From UBA5109 sp963975155 (lineage in GTDB: Bacteria > Pseudomonadota > Gammaproteobacteria > Pseudomonadales > Pseudohongiellaceae): 64,000 bases of DNA. Of this stretch, positions 36,747 through 46,371 are shown piece by piece. Within the stretch, counting starts at the first letter, position 1. Each line of letters begins with the position of its first letter. Location of the stretch: NCBI GenBank assembly GCA_963975155.1, contig CAXBFG010000001.1, forward strand, positions 186,001 to 250,000, given 5' to 3'. The position numbers were made by a program, and so were the translations under genes. The notes under the pieces were generated by a model that worked only from the letters and a program-made list of their open reading frames with translations, had not been told where the DNA came from and did no database searches.

Positions 36747-37790
36747 GTGCTAGCTTCCGCCAAGAAAGACCTTGACTGGAAAAACCTGGGCTTTGAATAC
36801 ACCAAAACAGATTATCGGTTTTCTGCGATTTATGAGCATGGTGTGTGGTCGGAAGGAGAACTGCTTACTTCTGAGATTATCCAGATTCATGAAGGTGCGC
36901 CAGCCTTGCATTACGCTCAGCAATGTTTTGAGGGGCTGAAAGCACAAACTGCCAAAGACGGTCGTGTACTCTTATTCAGGCCTGATCTGAATGCGCAGCG
37001 TATGCAGATAACTGCCGAACGTTTATCCATGCCTCAGATACCTGATGAATTATTTTTACGCGCTGTAATGGAGGTTGTACGAGCTAATCAATCATGGATA
37101 CCCCCGTATGGGAGTGGGGCATCACTTTATATCCGGCCTTTATTGATAGGGGTGGGTGAAAACATGGGGCTAAAACCGGCAAAGCGTTATGAATTCAGAG
37201 TGATGGTTTCTCCTGTAGGGCCCTATTATAAAAGTGGAGGTCTTGCCCCAATTTCTCTTGCAGTCTCTGATTTTGACCGGGCTGCCCCGCATGGAACAGG
37301 AGATGTTAAAGCCGGAGCAAATTATCCAGGCGGGCTTTATGCGACTCGCAAAGCCAGAGAGCTGGGGGCCAATGAAGCACTTTATCTGGATGCAGCGGAA
37401 CATCGCTATCTCGAAGAGGCTGGTTCAGCCAATATAATCATTGCCCTGTCGGATAAGCGATTGATAACACCCAAGTCGGATGCCATTCTCCCAAGTGTCA
37501 CCCGTCGTTCCATCATGAGTATTGCCGAGACGGATCTCGGAATGCAAACCGAAGAGCGGGCAATAGATTTGCGGGCTGAAATTGATAGCTTCGTTGAAGT
37601 TGCAGCGTGCGGTACGGCAGCAGTCTTATCACCGGTAGGGAAAATCTGGCTGGATAAGCACTGGCATAGTTTTTACGATAAGGGTGAAAGCGTAGGGCCG
37701 GTTATGCAAAAGCTCTATGATTTGCTTTGCCAGTTACAAGCAGGCGAGCGCGAAGATAAGTTTGGCTGGACGCTGGAAGTTAGCCTGTAA
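36747..37790 (+). CDS. ilvE: Branched-chain amino acid aminotransferase
   Basis: IlvE transfers amino groups to the 2-oxoacids of Leu, Ile and Val using PLP. The 347-residue fold-type IV protein is of the longer type shared with eukaryotic BCATs, shown by LHYAQQCFEGLKA, YIRPLLIGVG, the PLP lysine in DVKAGANYPGG (near residue 190), and EEAGSANI. GTG start with AGAGGG upstream. It is monocistronic here. Confidence 0.95.
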   Translation: MLASAKKDLDWKNLGFEYTKTDYRFSAIYEHGVWSEGELLTSEIIQIHEGAPALHYAQQCFEGLKAQTAKDGRVLLFRPDLNAQRMQITAERLSMPQIPDELFLRAVMEVVRANQSWIPPYGSGASLYIRPLLIGVGENMGLKPAKRYEFRVMVSPVGPYYKSGGLAPISLAVSDFDRAAPHGTGDVKAGANYPGGLYATRKARELGANEALYLDAAEHRYLEEAGSANIIIALSDKRLITPKSDAILPSVTRRSIMSIAETDLGMQTEERAIDLRAEIDSFVEVAACGTAAVLSPVGKIWLDKHWHSFYDKGESVGPVMQKLYDLLCQLQAGEREDKFGWTLEVSL

Positions 37791-38125
37791 ACCAAAGCCA
37801 AATTCAAATTGATTTCCTGTAAATTTTTTTGCCTGGTTTATACTTGATAAATGGTGCCTAAGCGGGTCGTCACTTTTCTTTTTTAGATAGCAGTGCTTTA
37901 ATGCCTCCCTTTTTTGGCAGTCAGCTATATGTTGAAAGGGTGTCGCAAGATAATATATTTAAAGAGCTTAATAAGCCTATATTTCAATAGCTTATAAAGC
38001 TATTGATGGTTATTTAGATCCCTCTTGCACAAACAAAAGCTTGACAGGGTAGATGCTGAACCTTTATTTATGTCGCCCCTTAAGCTACCAAGTATTAATG
38101 CAATCAGGCAGTAAAGCGAAATTTA
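37791..38125 (+). promoter_or_regulatory. ilvE-topA intergenic region with palindrome and topA promoter candidate
   Basis: In this 335-base spacer I see a perfect 10-bp inverted repeat with a three-base centre (TCAATAGCTT / AAGCTATTGA, 37984-38006) not followed by a T run, and a TTGACA at 38041-38046 with TATTTA 18 bases downstream (38065-38070) as a possible topA promoter. No gene is visible. The palindrome is 35 bases upstream of the -35 and could be an operator. Confidence 0.45.
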
Positions 38126-40786
38126 ATGGAAAAATCTCTGGTCATTGTCGAATCACCGGCAAAAGCAAAAACAATCAATAAATATCTTGGCAAGGACTTT
38201 ATCGTAAAGTCCAGTGTTGGTCATATTCGTGATTTGCCGACCAGTGGTTCGTCGAGCCCGGTAGATCCAAAGGCACGTGCCAAGGCTGCAGCAGAAACCC
38301 GCAAACTCAGTCCTGAAGAAAAAGTTATCCATAAAGCCAGGAAGGCAAAAGCACAATTGATTGCCCGTATGGGTATTGATCCCGAACACAACTGGCGGGC
38401 CAATTATCAAATCCTGCCAGGTAAGGAATCCGTGGTTAGGGAATTAAAAAAATTGGCTAAGAATGCCGACAAAATTTATCTGGCGACGGATTTGGACAGA
38501 GAAGGAGAGGCTATCGCCTGGCATTTGCAGGAAGCCATTGGCGGCGATCCTGAGCGTTATCAGCGTGTGGTCTTTAATGAGATCACCAAGAAAGCCGTTG
38601 AAGCGGCATTCGCTAATCCGGGCGAACTGGATATGAAGCATGTGGAAGCCCAACAGGCTCGTCGCTTTCTGGATCGGGTGGTTGGCTTCATGGTTTCACC
38701 TTTATTATGGGAGAAAGTTGCCAGAGGCCTGTCGGCAGGCAGGGTGCAGTCCGTTGCTGTACGCCTGATTGTCGAGCGTGAAAATGAAATCAGGGTGTTT
38801 ATACCGGAAGAGTATTGGGAGCTTTTTGCTGAACTGGTACAAGAAAGTACGGCAAAAAATAACGCTGTGGAGAGACTGAATTTTCAGGTAACTAAATTTC
38901 AGGGCAAAGAATTCAAGCCACGCAATGAAGCCGAGTCTCAGGCCGCCGTCGCAGAACTGGAAATTGCTACTTATACGGTAAGTCAACGGGAAGATAAGCC
39001 AACCTCATCAAAACCAAAAGCGCCATTTATCACTTCTACGCTGCAGCAGGCTGCTTCAACCCGCTTGGGCTTTAGCGTTAAAAAAACCATGATGATGGCA
39101 CAACGGCTGTATGAAGGGGGGCATATCACCTACATGCGTACCGATTCAACGCATCTGAGTGCTGATGCGCTGAGCATGTGTCGTGATTATATTGATAAAA
39201 ATTATGGCAAGAAGTATTTACCCGAAAGTGCCATTTCATACAGCAGCCGGGAAGGGGCTCAGGAAGCCCATGAGGCGATCCGGCCTTCTTCTGTAGCGGT
39301 GACTGAAAATTCATCTGTGTTATCTGCCATGGAGCGTGATGCGCAGCGTCTCTATAATTTGATCTGGCAGCAATTTGTGGCGTGCCAGATGACCCCGGCG
39401 CGCTATAAAAGTAGTACGATTTCACTTAAGGCCGGAGAATATGAGCTGCGTATCAAAGGCCGCATTATGGAATTTGATGGCTATACGAAAGTATTTCCCG
39501 CATCAACGAAAGAAGGTGATGTGGAATTACCGGATATAAAAGTCGGTGATGTCCTGACTCTTGAAGAACTGCAGCCAAAGCAGCATTTCACCAAGCCTGC
39601 TCCACGCTATACGGAAGCCAGTCTGGTCAAAGAGCTGGAAAAACGAGGTATAGGCAGACCATCCACCTATGCTTCAATTATTTCGACTATCCAGGACAGG
39701 GGCTATGTAACTTTGGAAAACCGTCGGTTTTATGCGCAAAAAATCGGCGATATAGTCACTGAACGTCTGCAGGAAAATTTTAGCGACCTGCTGGATTATG
39801 GTTTTACTGCGCAAATGGAAGCCCAACTTGATGAGGTAGCCACCGGTAAAAAGAACTGGTTGGCGATTCTCAATGACTTCTATGCCAGCTTCACCGATCA
39901 ACTGGCACAAGCCAAATCTGAAGACAACGGTATGCGGCCTAACAATCCCACTGACACTGATATCGCTTGTCCGCAATGTGGCAGGCCTATGCAAATTCGT
40001 ACTGCCAGTACCGGGGTATTCCTGGGTTGTTCCGGTTATAACTTGCCACCCAAGGAGCGTTGTAAATCGACCCTGAACCTTACTCCGGGGGATGAGGCAA
40101 TCAGTATTGATGCTGACGATGAAGCTGAATCGAGACTGTTGATTAGCAAGCACCGTTGTAGCATTTGTGATACGGCCATGGATTCATATTTGATTGATGA
40201 GCAACGCAAGCTGCACATTTGCGGGAACAACCCTGAATGTCCTGGTTATGAAGTGGAAAACGGTAAATTCAAACTCAAAGGCTACGATGGTCCGATCCTT
40301 GAATGTGATAAATGCTCTGCTGAAATGCAATTAAAAAACGGCCGCTTCGGAAAATATTTTGGCTGTACTAACAGTGAATGCAAAAATACCAGAAAGCTGT
40401 TGCGCAACGGTGAACCGGCTCCTCCGAAAATGGATCCTGTGCATATGCCGGATTTACACTGTGAAAAAGTAGACGATTATTATGTGCTTCGAGACGGCGC
40501 TGCGGGTATTTTCCTGGCTGCCAGCAAGTTCCCGAAGAACCGCGAAACCAGAGCACCCCTAGTGGAAGAATTATTACCTTTTAAAGATCAGATTGATCCT
40601 AAATATGCTTACCTGCTAAAGGCTCCTGTCGCTGATCCAGATGGTAATAAAGCTGTAATTCGTTTCAGTCGCAAGGCCAAAGAGCAGTATGTGCTGAGTG
40701 AAGTTGATGGCAAACCTACCAAATGGAAAGCGTTTTATCGTAAAGGACGATGGGTCAGTGATGCCGAGTTGGCGGAATCTGCATAA
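38126..40786 (+). CDS. topA: DNA topoisomerase I
   Basis: TopA relaxes negative supercoils. The TOPRIM domain opens with LVIVESPAKAKTI and carries the acidic LATDLDREGEAIAWHL motif. The catalytic tyrosine is in GHITYMRTDSTHLS (near residue 335). The C-terminal half has three four-cysteine zinc modules (beginning CPQCGRPM, CSICDTAM and CDKCSAEM, about 615-760) and a further tail. Length 886 residues is near the E. coli 865. The MscS gene starts just after its stop. Confidence 0.96.
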   Translation: MEKSLVIVESPAKAKTINKYLGKDFIVKSSVGHIRDLPTSGSSSPVDPKARAKAAAETRKLSPEEKVIHKARKAKAQLIARMGIDPEHNWRANYQILPGKESVVRELKKLAKNADKIYLATDLDREGEAIAWHLQEAIGGDPERYQRVVFNEITKKAVEAAFANPGELDMKHVEAQQARRFLDRVVGFMVSPLLWEKVARGLSAGRVQSVAVRLIVERENEIRVFIPEEYWELFAELVQESTAKNNAVERLNFQVTKFQGKEFKPRNEAESQAAVAELEIATYTVSQREDKPTSSKPKAPFITSTLQQAASTRLGFSVKKTMMMAQRLYEGGHITYMRTDSTHLSADALSMCRDYIDKNYGKKYLPESAISYSSREGAQEAHEAIRPSSVAVTENSSVLSAMERDAQRLYNLIWQQFVACQMTPARYKSSTISLKAGEYELRIKGRIMEFDGYTKVFPASTKEGDVELPDIKVGDVLTLEELQPKQHFTKPAPRYTEASLVKELEKRGIGRPSTYASIISTIQDRGYVTLENRRFYAQKIGDIVTERLQENFSDLLDYGFTAQMEAQLDEVATGKKNWLAILNDFYASFTDQLAQAKSEDNGMRPNNPTDTDIACPQCGRPMQIRTASTGVFLGCSGYNLPPKERCKSTLNLTPGDEAISIDADDEAESRLLISKHRCSICDTAMDSYLIDEQRKLHICGNNPECPGYEVENGKFKLKGYDGPILECDKCSAEMQLKNGRFGKYFGCTNSECKNTRKLLRNGEPAPPKMDPVHMPDLHCEKVDDYYVLRDGAAGIFLAASKFPKNRETRAPLVEELLPFKDQIDPKYAYLLKAPVADPDGNKAVIRFSRKAKEQYVLSEVDGKPTKWKAFYRKGRWVSDAELAESA

Positions 40787-40791
40787 TTGTG

Positions 40792-41886
40792 ATGTCTGAA
40801 TTAGCAGCTTGGCTAGATTTTGGCGAAAACACCTGGATAGTCCAGATATTTGGCGTCGTTTTTTTTACAGTTATCCTTAATTTCATCCTGCGACTCGTCC
40901 TCGCCAAAATACGAAAGAAATTTGAGAAAACCCAAAACGTTTGGGATGACGCAGTACTTTTTGCATTACGCAAACCATTGGCCATATTCATCTGGGTCAT
41001 TGGTTTAAGTGTAGCCGTCGAAATAATTCAGGGCGTCGCGCCGAATGAACTATTTGAATATAGTGCTATAGTCCGGCGCATTGCGATCATCCTGCTATTG
41101 ATGCAGTTTTTGATTCAATTGATCAAAAATATTGAAGAAAACTTCCTCCACAAAACCAAAAAATCTGAAATTGAAGCTGATGAGATAACCATTCGTGTAC
41201 TAGGTCGCTTACTCAGGGTTTCTGTGATGGTGACTGCTGGTCTGGTCATACTACAGACTTTAGGTATCAGTGTTACCGGTGTTGTTGCCTTCGGGGGTAT
41301 TGGTGGTATTGCCATCGGTTTTGCGGCTCAGGATCTGCTGGCTAATTTTTTTGGTGGTCTGATAATTTATCTGGACCGACCTTTTTCTGTAGGTGACTGG
41401 GTGCGGTCACCGGATCGTGATATAGAAGGAACAGTTGAAGATATTGGTTGGCGTGTCACCATTATTCGGACCTTTGATAAACGTCCCTTATACGTTCCCA
41501 ATTCGATTTTTACCAAAATTTCGGTAGAAAACCCTTCCCGAATGTTGAATCGACGTATCTATGAAACAATCGGATTACGCTATAGTGATGCTGACAAAGT
41601 CAGAGCAATAATCGCCGCTGTAAAAAACATGCTTGAAAATCATGATGAAATTGATACTAACAATACCCTGATCGTTAATTTCAATTCGATGGGTGCATCA
41701 TCGCTGGATTTCTTTGTCTACACTTTTACCAAGACGACGGACTGGGTGCATTACCATGCGGTGAAACAGGATGTCCTGCTTAAAATTATCGATATTATTC
41801 ATCAACATGGTGCAGATATCGCCTTCCCGACAACGACCTTGGATGGCTTGCCGGACCTGAAAAAGCTGACGCAGACTAACGCTTAG
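40792..41886 (+). CDS. MscS-family mechanosensitive ion channel
   Basis: A 364-residue inner-membrane protein with about five membrane segments. The pore-lining helix and MscS beta-domain are seen in GGIGGIAIGFAAQDLLANFFGG, DRPFSVGDWV and the TIIRTFDKRPLYVPNSIFT stretch (about residues 165-240). It resembles the YnaI/YbdG group. GTG at 40789 and ATG at 40792 are both possible starts, 2 or 5 bases after topA. Its 3' end overlaps the convergent DAHP synthase by 11 bases. Confidence 0.9.
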   Translation: MSELAAWLDFGENTWIVQIFGVVFFTVILNFILRLVLAKIRKKFEKTQNVWDDAVLFALRKPLAIFIWVIGLSVAVEIIQGVAPNELFEYSAIVRRIAIILLLMQFLIQLIKNIEENFLHKTKKSEIEADEITIRVLGRLLRVSVMVTAGLVILQTLGISVTGVVAFGGIGGIAIGFAAQDLLANFFGGLIIYLDRPFSVGDWVRSPDRDIEGTVEDIGWRVTIIRTFDKRPLYVPNSIFTKISVENPSRMLNRRIYETIGLRYSDADKVRAIIAAVKNMLENHDEIDTNNTLIVNFNSMGASSLDFFVYTFTKTTDWVHYHAVKQDVLLKIIDIIHQHGADIAFPTTTLDGLPDLKKLTQTNA

Positions 41887-42943
41887 TCAGGACCACTTTC
41901 AGTTTATCACGCGTTTCACGTATACAGCGTTCTGTAGTTTCCCAGTCAATACAGGCATCGGTTACTGATACACCGTATTGCAGGTTCTTTAAGTCTTTGG
42001 GTATGTCCTGCCTGCCAAAATTAATATTACTTTCTATCATCAAACCAATAATGGATTTATTGCCATTAATAATCTGTTCACAGACATCATCAAGTACAAC
42101 GACCTGACGCAATGGATCTTTACTGGAGTTTGCATGACTGCAATCGATCATAATATTAGAAGTGACCCCGGCATTCGTACAGGATTTCTCACACTCAGCG
42201 ACACTAAGTGCATCATAGTTGGTAACACCATTGCCGCCACGTAATACAATATGGGCATAAGGATTACCTGCGGTATGTACAATGGAGACATTACCCTGTG
42301 GATCAACTCCCAGAAAGCGATGCGGTTTTGCAACAGTCTGCAAGGCATTAATGGCTACTGTTAAACCTCCGTCAGTACCATTTTTAAACCCGACCGGGCA
42401 GCTCAATCCACTGGACATTTCACGATGAGTCTGTGATTCGGTTGTGCGTGCACCAATAGCAGACCAGGTAATAATATCATGCAGGTACTGCGGAGAAATG
42501 GGATCCAGTGCTTCAGTAGAGGTAGGTAAGCCGAGTGCGCTGAGTTTTAAAAGCAACCTGCGCCCTATATGCAGACCATCCTCTATTTTAAAGCTGTCAT
42601 TTAACTCAGGATCGTTAATTAGCCCCTTCCAGCCTACCGAAGTACGTGGCTTCTCAAAGTAGACACGCATAACCAGAACCAGGGTGTCGCTCACTTCATC
42701 TGCCAGTTTTTTTAAGCGTTCTGCATAATCCAGTGCCGCATCTGTGTCATGAATCGAGCAAGGGCCTACTACCATAAACAAGCGGTGATCTTTACGATCC
42801 AGAATATCGCGAATGATTTGGCGATTGTTATGCACATGTTGAAGTGTCGCCTCATTTATGGGCAAACGGGTTTTTAACTCTTCAGGAGAAACCAGTTTGA
42901 TAAAGGCGGAGATGTTTAGGTTTTCGGTTATCAGCTTTTTCAT
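41876..42943 (-). CDS. 3-deoxy-7-phosphoheptulonate synthase, class I (AroF/AroG/AroH type)
   Basis: This enzyme condenses phosphoenolpyruvate and erythrose-4-phosphate to start the shikimate pathway. The 355-residue barrel has the family stretches VVGPCSIHD (metal cysteine), RVYFEKPRTSVGWKG, IGARTTESQTHRE, CPVGFKNGTDG and DCSHANSSK. I cannot tell from sequence alone which aromatic amino acid inhibits it. A regulatory leader is not evident. The gene ends inside the mscS-type gene. Confidence 0.94.
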   Translation of the reverse strand: MKKLITENLNISAFIKLVSPEELKTRLPINEATLQHVHNNRQIIRDILDRKDHRLFMVVGPCSIHDTDAALDYAERLKKLADEVSDTLVLVMRVYFEKPRTSVGWKGLINDPELNDSFKIEDGLHIGRRLLLKLSALGLPTSTEALDPISPQYLHDIITWSAIGARTTESQTHREMSSGLSCPVGFKNGTDGGLTVAINALQTVAKPHRFLGVDPQGNVSIVHTAGNPYAHIVLRGGNGVTNYDALSVAECEKSCTNAGVTSNIMIDCSHANSSKDPLRQVVVLDDVCEQIINGNKSIIGLMIESNINFGRQDIPKDLKNLQYGVSVTDACIDWETTERCIRETRDKLKVVLTKR

Positions 42944-42984
42944 TACAACAGGCCAGCTTGTTACAGGCGCGCATTATAATGAGT

Positions 42985-45900
42985 TTACAGGGGGATTTCA
43001 TGCCAATAGGGCAAAGCGGTGAAAAAAAGTGCCGTTTTTACAGGTAACTTCTCCATTGCCCGAAAAAGTTCTGCATAACGATGTAACTGCGCTGAATAGA
43101 GTTCTTCCTGAGAGCGGATAAAGTCAGCCTGAGTCTGATTTCCTGTTAGAGCAGACGACTTGTAGTCAACAATCCAGCGTATTCCATCTGCAATGAAGGT
43201 ACGGTCAATAATATGCTCTTTACGCCATTGCTGACGATAATCACTGATAGCCAGTTCGCAGTGACTATCCTGATGTGAGTTGTCAAAGAGCCAGTCAGCC
43301 CTGTCATGTTGTAAACAGCGGCGCAGATTGTCCTTAATCACCTGCAGGGCCTGCTGCATACTCTGTTGGTCAGGGCAGACTGGTTTTAGCAGGCTAAACC
43401 AATAGGCTTCATATTTATCTTTTGTGTTTTCAGCAAGAACATCCAGATTTTGTTCAACTTTCAAACGCAGGCAGTCATGAATGATATCGCCAACTTTCTT
43501 TTCGATCAGGTTCAGGTGCTGATCGGAAGGGATGACAGATTCCCTGGGAATGAAGCCTTTTTGCTGTATAGCCGTCGGTGACCAGGAGTTTTTAAGACGT
43601 AAAGTTGTTAGTGTCTCTGTTTCATTATCCCGCGAGGGGATATATATTGAAGACAGTTCGATCAGCCTTTGGGCATCGATATCTTTAACCAGGGCAGTCC
43701 AGATAGTGGCGAGCAAGGAGGGCTCAGGTGGTGCTTTATACGAACCTGTCTTATCTGCCTGAATCTGCGCAAACAAAAAGGCCTGCTTGCGTGCACGGGT
43801 TATAGCGATGTACAACAAGCGCGTGTTTTCCAGCTTATTGCGAATATTTGCTTCATTTTTCAGGTAAACATAGGTCGGGTTATCTTCCTGTCCTTTTGCA
43901 TTGAGCGGCGCCATCAATAGTCGGCTATCAGACTTGGCGCTACTTTTTTCCTGCCAGAGAAAAAGTTCCTTGTCATTACTGCGAGGTCTGCGATCCAGGC
44001 CCGGAATAAGCACATAATCAAATTCCAGACCCTTGGCATTATGTATGGTCATGATTTGCAGTTTTGCGCTGGCATCATGAGTACTGCCCAGATAGGTGGC
44101 TTCACACTTTCTTTCGAAGGCGTGAATGTTGCTGATATCAGCGCCCTTTATTTCAGCTTCCAGCAGTTGCAGGAAGCGTTCAACGTAAACCAGTTCATGG
44201 TCATTTTGTAGACAGGCAGGACCACCCAGTTCTAACCAGCATTGTTCCAGCCAATCCCGTAAGGGCAGAGTCTGGCGCTGTTTGCGTGCCCGCAGCAGAA
44301 TTGGCATGACACGTGCTAAACGTTGTTGCGTATCGCGACTCAGGTCGGTTTGTTCTGAATGTCCACAAAGACTCTGCCAGAGGCTCTGCTCCTGTTTTTC
44401 AGCATGAGTTGCCACTAGATGGATGTCATTTAGTGGCAAGCCAATAAAAGGAGTTCTGAGCAGGGCGAATAGCGCAGTTTTATCTGCAAGATTCGTCAGT
44501 GCGCGTAACAGGGATAATAAGTCCCTGATGACAGAAAAACTGCTTAAGGGGTCAATGCCTGAAGCATTCCATGGAATAGCTGCCTGTCGCAGCAGGGGAA
44601 TAATGGCTTCCAGATGGCCGCGAGTTCTTACCAGAATGGCGATGGAGCAATCTGTTGTAAGAGGAAGTTTATTGAGCTGTTCCAGGACCAGTTCGGCTTC
44701 TTTTTTTCTGGAGCTTTTCAGATCGGCTTTGGCATCTGCAGGATGAACAAGTAAGCTTGTGACAACTCCTGGTGCTTCAGCAACTTTAAGGGCTCGACTT
44801 GGGCTGTAAGCAACAGCGCCACGGCTAATACTATCCTGTTGCGGGAACGATTGACTGAAAATATGATTAACCCATTCCACCAATGAATCAGAACTTCGGA
44901 AATTCATTTTTAGTTGCCGGCTCTGCAATTTAACTGCTCCGATACCTTCGTCACGCGCCTTCAGAAACAGGCCAACATCGGCATTGCGAAAGCCATAACA
45001 GGATTGCATGCCATCACCGACAATAAAGAGGGTGCGGCCATCTGCTGCTTGCCAGCCGCTGCTTAAACTTTTCAAAAGTTCAATCTGGTGATGGGAGGTG
45101 TCCTGAAATTCATCAACAAGAATATGTTTAATCCGGTAATCGAGACGCAGTGCCAGATCACTCAGGCTCTCTTCATAATTCAGGGCCTGCAGGGCACTGG
45201 CACTGATATGTATATAGTCGGCCTGATTGCTCTTGTTAAGGTATACATTTAATTCGACGACCAGATCAAGCAGTACAGAGCTAAGGGCATTGAGAAAAGT
45301 CCAGTCTTCATTACGGTATTCCGGAGCAGGCAGTACCAGTAAATTCTGCAGCGCCGGAAGCAAGTCGGGCTTGTTACGACACTCATCGAGTAAATGTATA
45401 AATTCAGACTTTTGGTTTTTAAAAAGTGCTTTTTCCTCTGTGTTGCTACCATCTGCTTCTTTAGGAAAACCGTTGGTTTTGGTAACTGATTTCCTGAAAT
45501 TGCCTTCGGTTTTGGTAAGCAGGAAATTAGCAATGGCTTGCCAGGCGTCAACGAATTTTACTTCAGCAGCGGGTAGCCTTGATTGAAAATTATGTTTACT
45601 CAGGGAATCGTCATTATTTTTTTCAAGATTTTCCGCTGCATATTTGACCAGCGACATAAGCCTTTCGCCAAAGGGCTGCAATATTGAGCATGCATCACCT
45701 AGCACTTCAATAATTATGGCCTGCAGATTGTTGCTTAATTCCTTACGTAAATTTTCCTGTCGGGCCCGCAGTATGTTCGATAACCATTGATCACGCTTAT
45801 GTAACAGCGGGATTAACAGTTGTTGAGCGCGGCCAAGATTATTATCCAGATGTGTCAGGAATACAGAAATTTCCTGCCCCAGTGGTGAATTATTTTCAAG

Positions 45901-46371
45901 CTTGGCCAGTGTTAACTCTATTATTTGCTGATATATGGGCTCCATATCTTCAACAAGATTGACCTGGCCACCCAGGCCACTCACTACAGGAAGCTGGGCG
46001 CATATGGAGGCGTTAAATGAGTCAATGGTCTTAATTTGCAGACGTTGAGGGTTTTCCAAAAGGTGCCACTTACGGACCTCATTTTGTACCAGTACCTGCG
46101 CAGCAAGTTCTCTGCTAAGTGGGGTAAGACTTTCAGAATTTTCCTGACGCAGGCTCTTTAATAAACGCTGTCGCATTTCAAAAGCAGCTTTGCGAGTGAA
46201 AGTAAAAGCCAGAATCTCTTCGGGCTCTTCACAATGGATAAGTAATTTTAAAAGACGCTGAGTCAGCAGCTCAGTTTTACCTGAACCAGCCGGAGCCTGG
46301 ATACAGAACGACTGACTGATATCCAGAGCCTGCTCTCGCTCTGCGGCATCAATAATAGATACTTCAGTCAT
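42985..46371 (-). CDS. UvrD/Rep-type helicase-nuclease, AddA-like
   Basis: A 1128-residue superfamily 1 helicase with a C-terminal nuclease. Walker A is QAPAGSGKTELLTQR (near residue 26), Walker B ILVDEFQDTSHHQ, with QLKMNFRSSDSLVEW, MTIHNAKGLEFDYVLIPG and ALYIAITRAR-like motifs. The RecB/AddA-type nuclease shows Asp in IIDRTFI, DYKSS and the QLHRY helix (about 1035-1100). I start it at the ATG at 46371, overlapping its partner by 8 bases; the frame continues upstream without support. The pair probably processes double-strand ends for recombination, in place of or beside RecBCD. Confidence 0.87.
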   Translation of the reverse strand: MTEVSIIDAAEREQALDISQSFCIQAPAGSGKTELLTQRLLKLLIHCEEPEEILAFTFTRKAAFEMRQRLLKSLRQENSESLTPLSRELAAQVLVQNEVRKWHLLENPQRLQIKTIDSFNASICAQLPVVSGLGGQVNLVEDMEPIYQQIIELTLAKLENNSPLGQEISVFLTHLDNNLGRAQQLLIPLLHKRDQWLSNILRARQENLRKELSNNLQAIIIEVLGDACSILQPFGERLMSLVKYAAENLEKNNDDSLSKHNFQSRLPAAEVKFVDAWQAIANFLLTKTEGNFRKSVTKTNGFPKEADGSNTEEKALFKNQKSEFIHLLDECRNKPDLLPALQNLLVLPAPEYRNEDWTFLNALSSVLLDLVVELNVYLNKSNQADYIHISASALQALNYEESLSDLALRLDYRIKHILVDEFQDTSHHQIELLKSLSSGWQAADGRTLFIVGDGMQSCYGFRNADVGLFLKARDEGIGAVKLQSRQLKMNFRSSDSLVEWVNHIFSQSFPQQDSISRGAVAYSPSRALKVAEAPGVVTSLLVHPADAKADLKSSRKKEAELVLEQLNKLPLTTDCSIAILVRTRGHLEAIIPLLRQAAIPWNASGIDPLSSFSVIRDLLSLLRALTNLADKTALFALLRTPFIGLPLNDIHLVATHAEKQEQSLWQSLCGHSEQTDLSRDTQQRLARVMPILLRARKQRQTLPLRDWLEQCWLELGGPACLQNDHELVYVERFLQLLEAEIKGADISNIHAFERKCEATYLGSTHDASAKLQIMTIHNAKGLEFDYVLIPGLDRRPRSNDKELFLWQEKSSAKSDSRLLMAPLNAKGQEDNPTYVYLKNEANIRNKLENTRLLYIAITRARKQAFLFAQIQADKTGSYKAPPEPSLLATIWTALVKDIDAQRLIELSSIYIPSRDNETETLTTLRLKNSWSPTAIQQKGFIPRESVIPSDQHLNLIEKKVGDIIHDCLRLKVEQNLDVLAENTKDKYEAYWFSLLKPVCPDQQSMQQALQVIKDNLRRCLQHDRADWLFDNSHQDSHCELAISDYRQQWRKEHIIDRTFIADGIRWIVDYKSSALTGNQTQADFIRSQEELYSAQLHRYAELFRAMEKLPVKTALFFTALPYWHEIPL

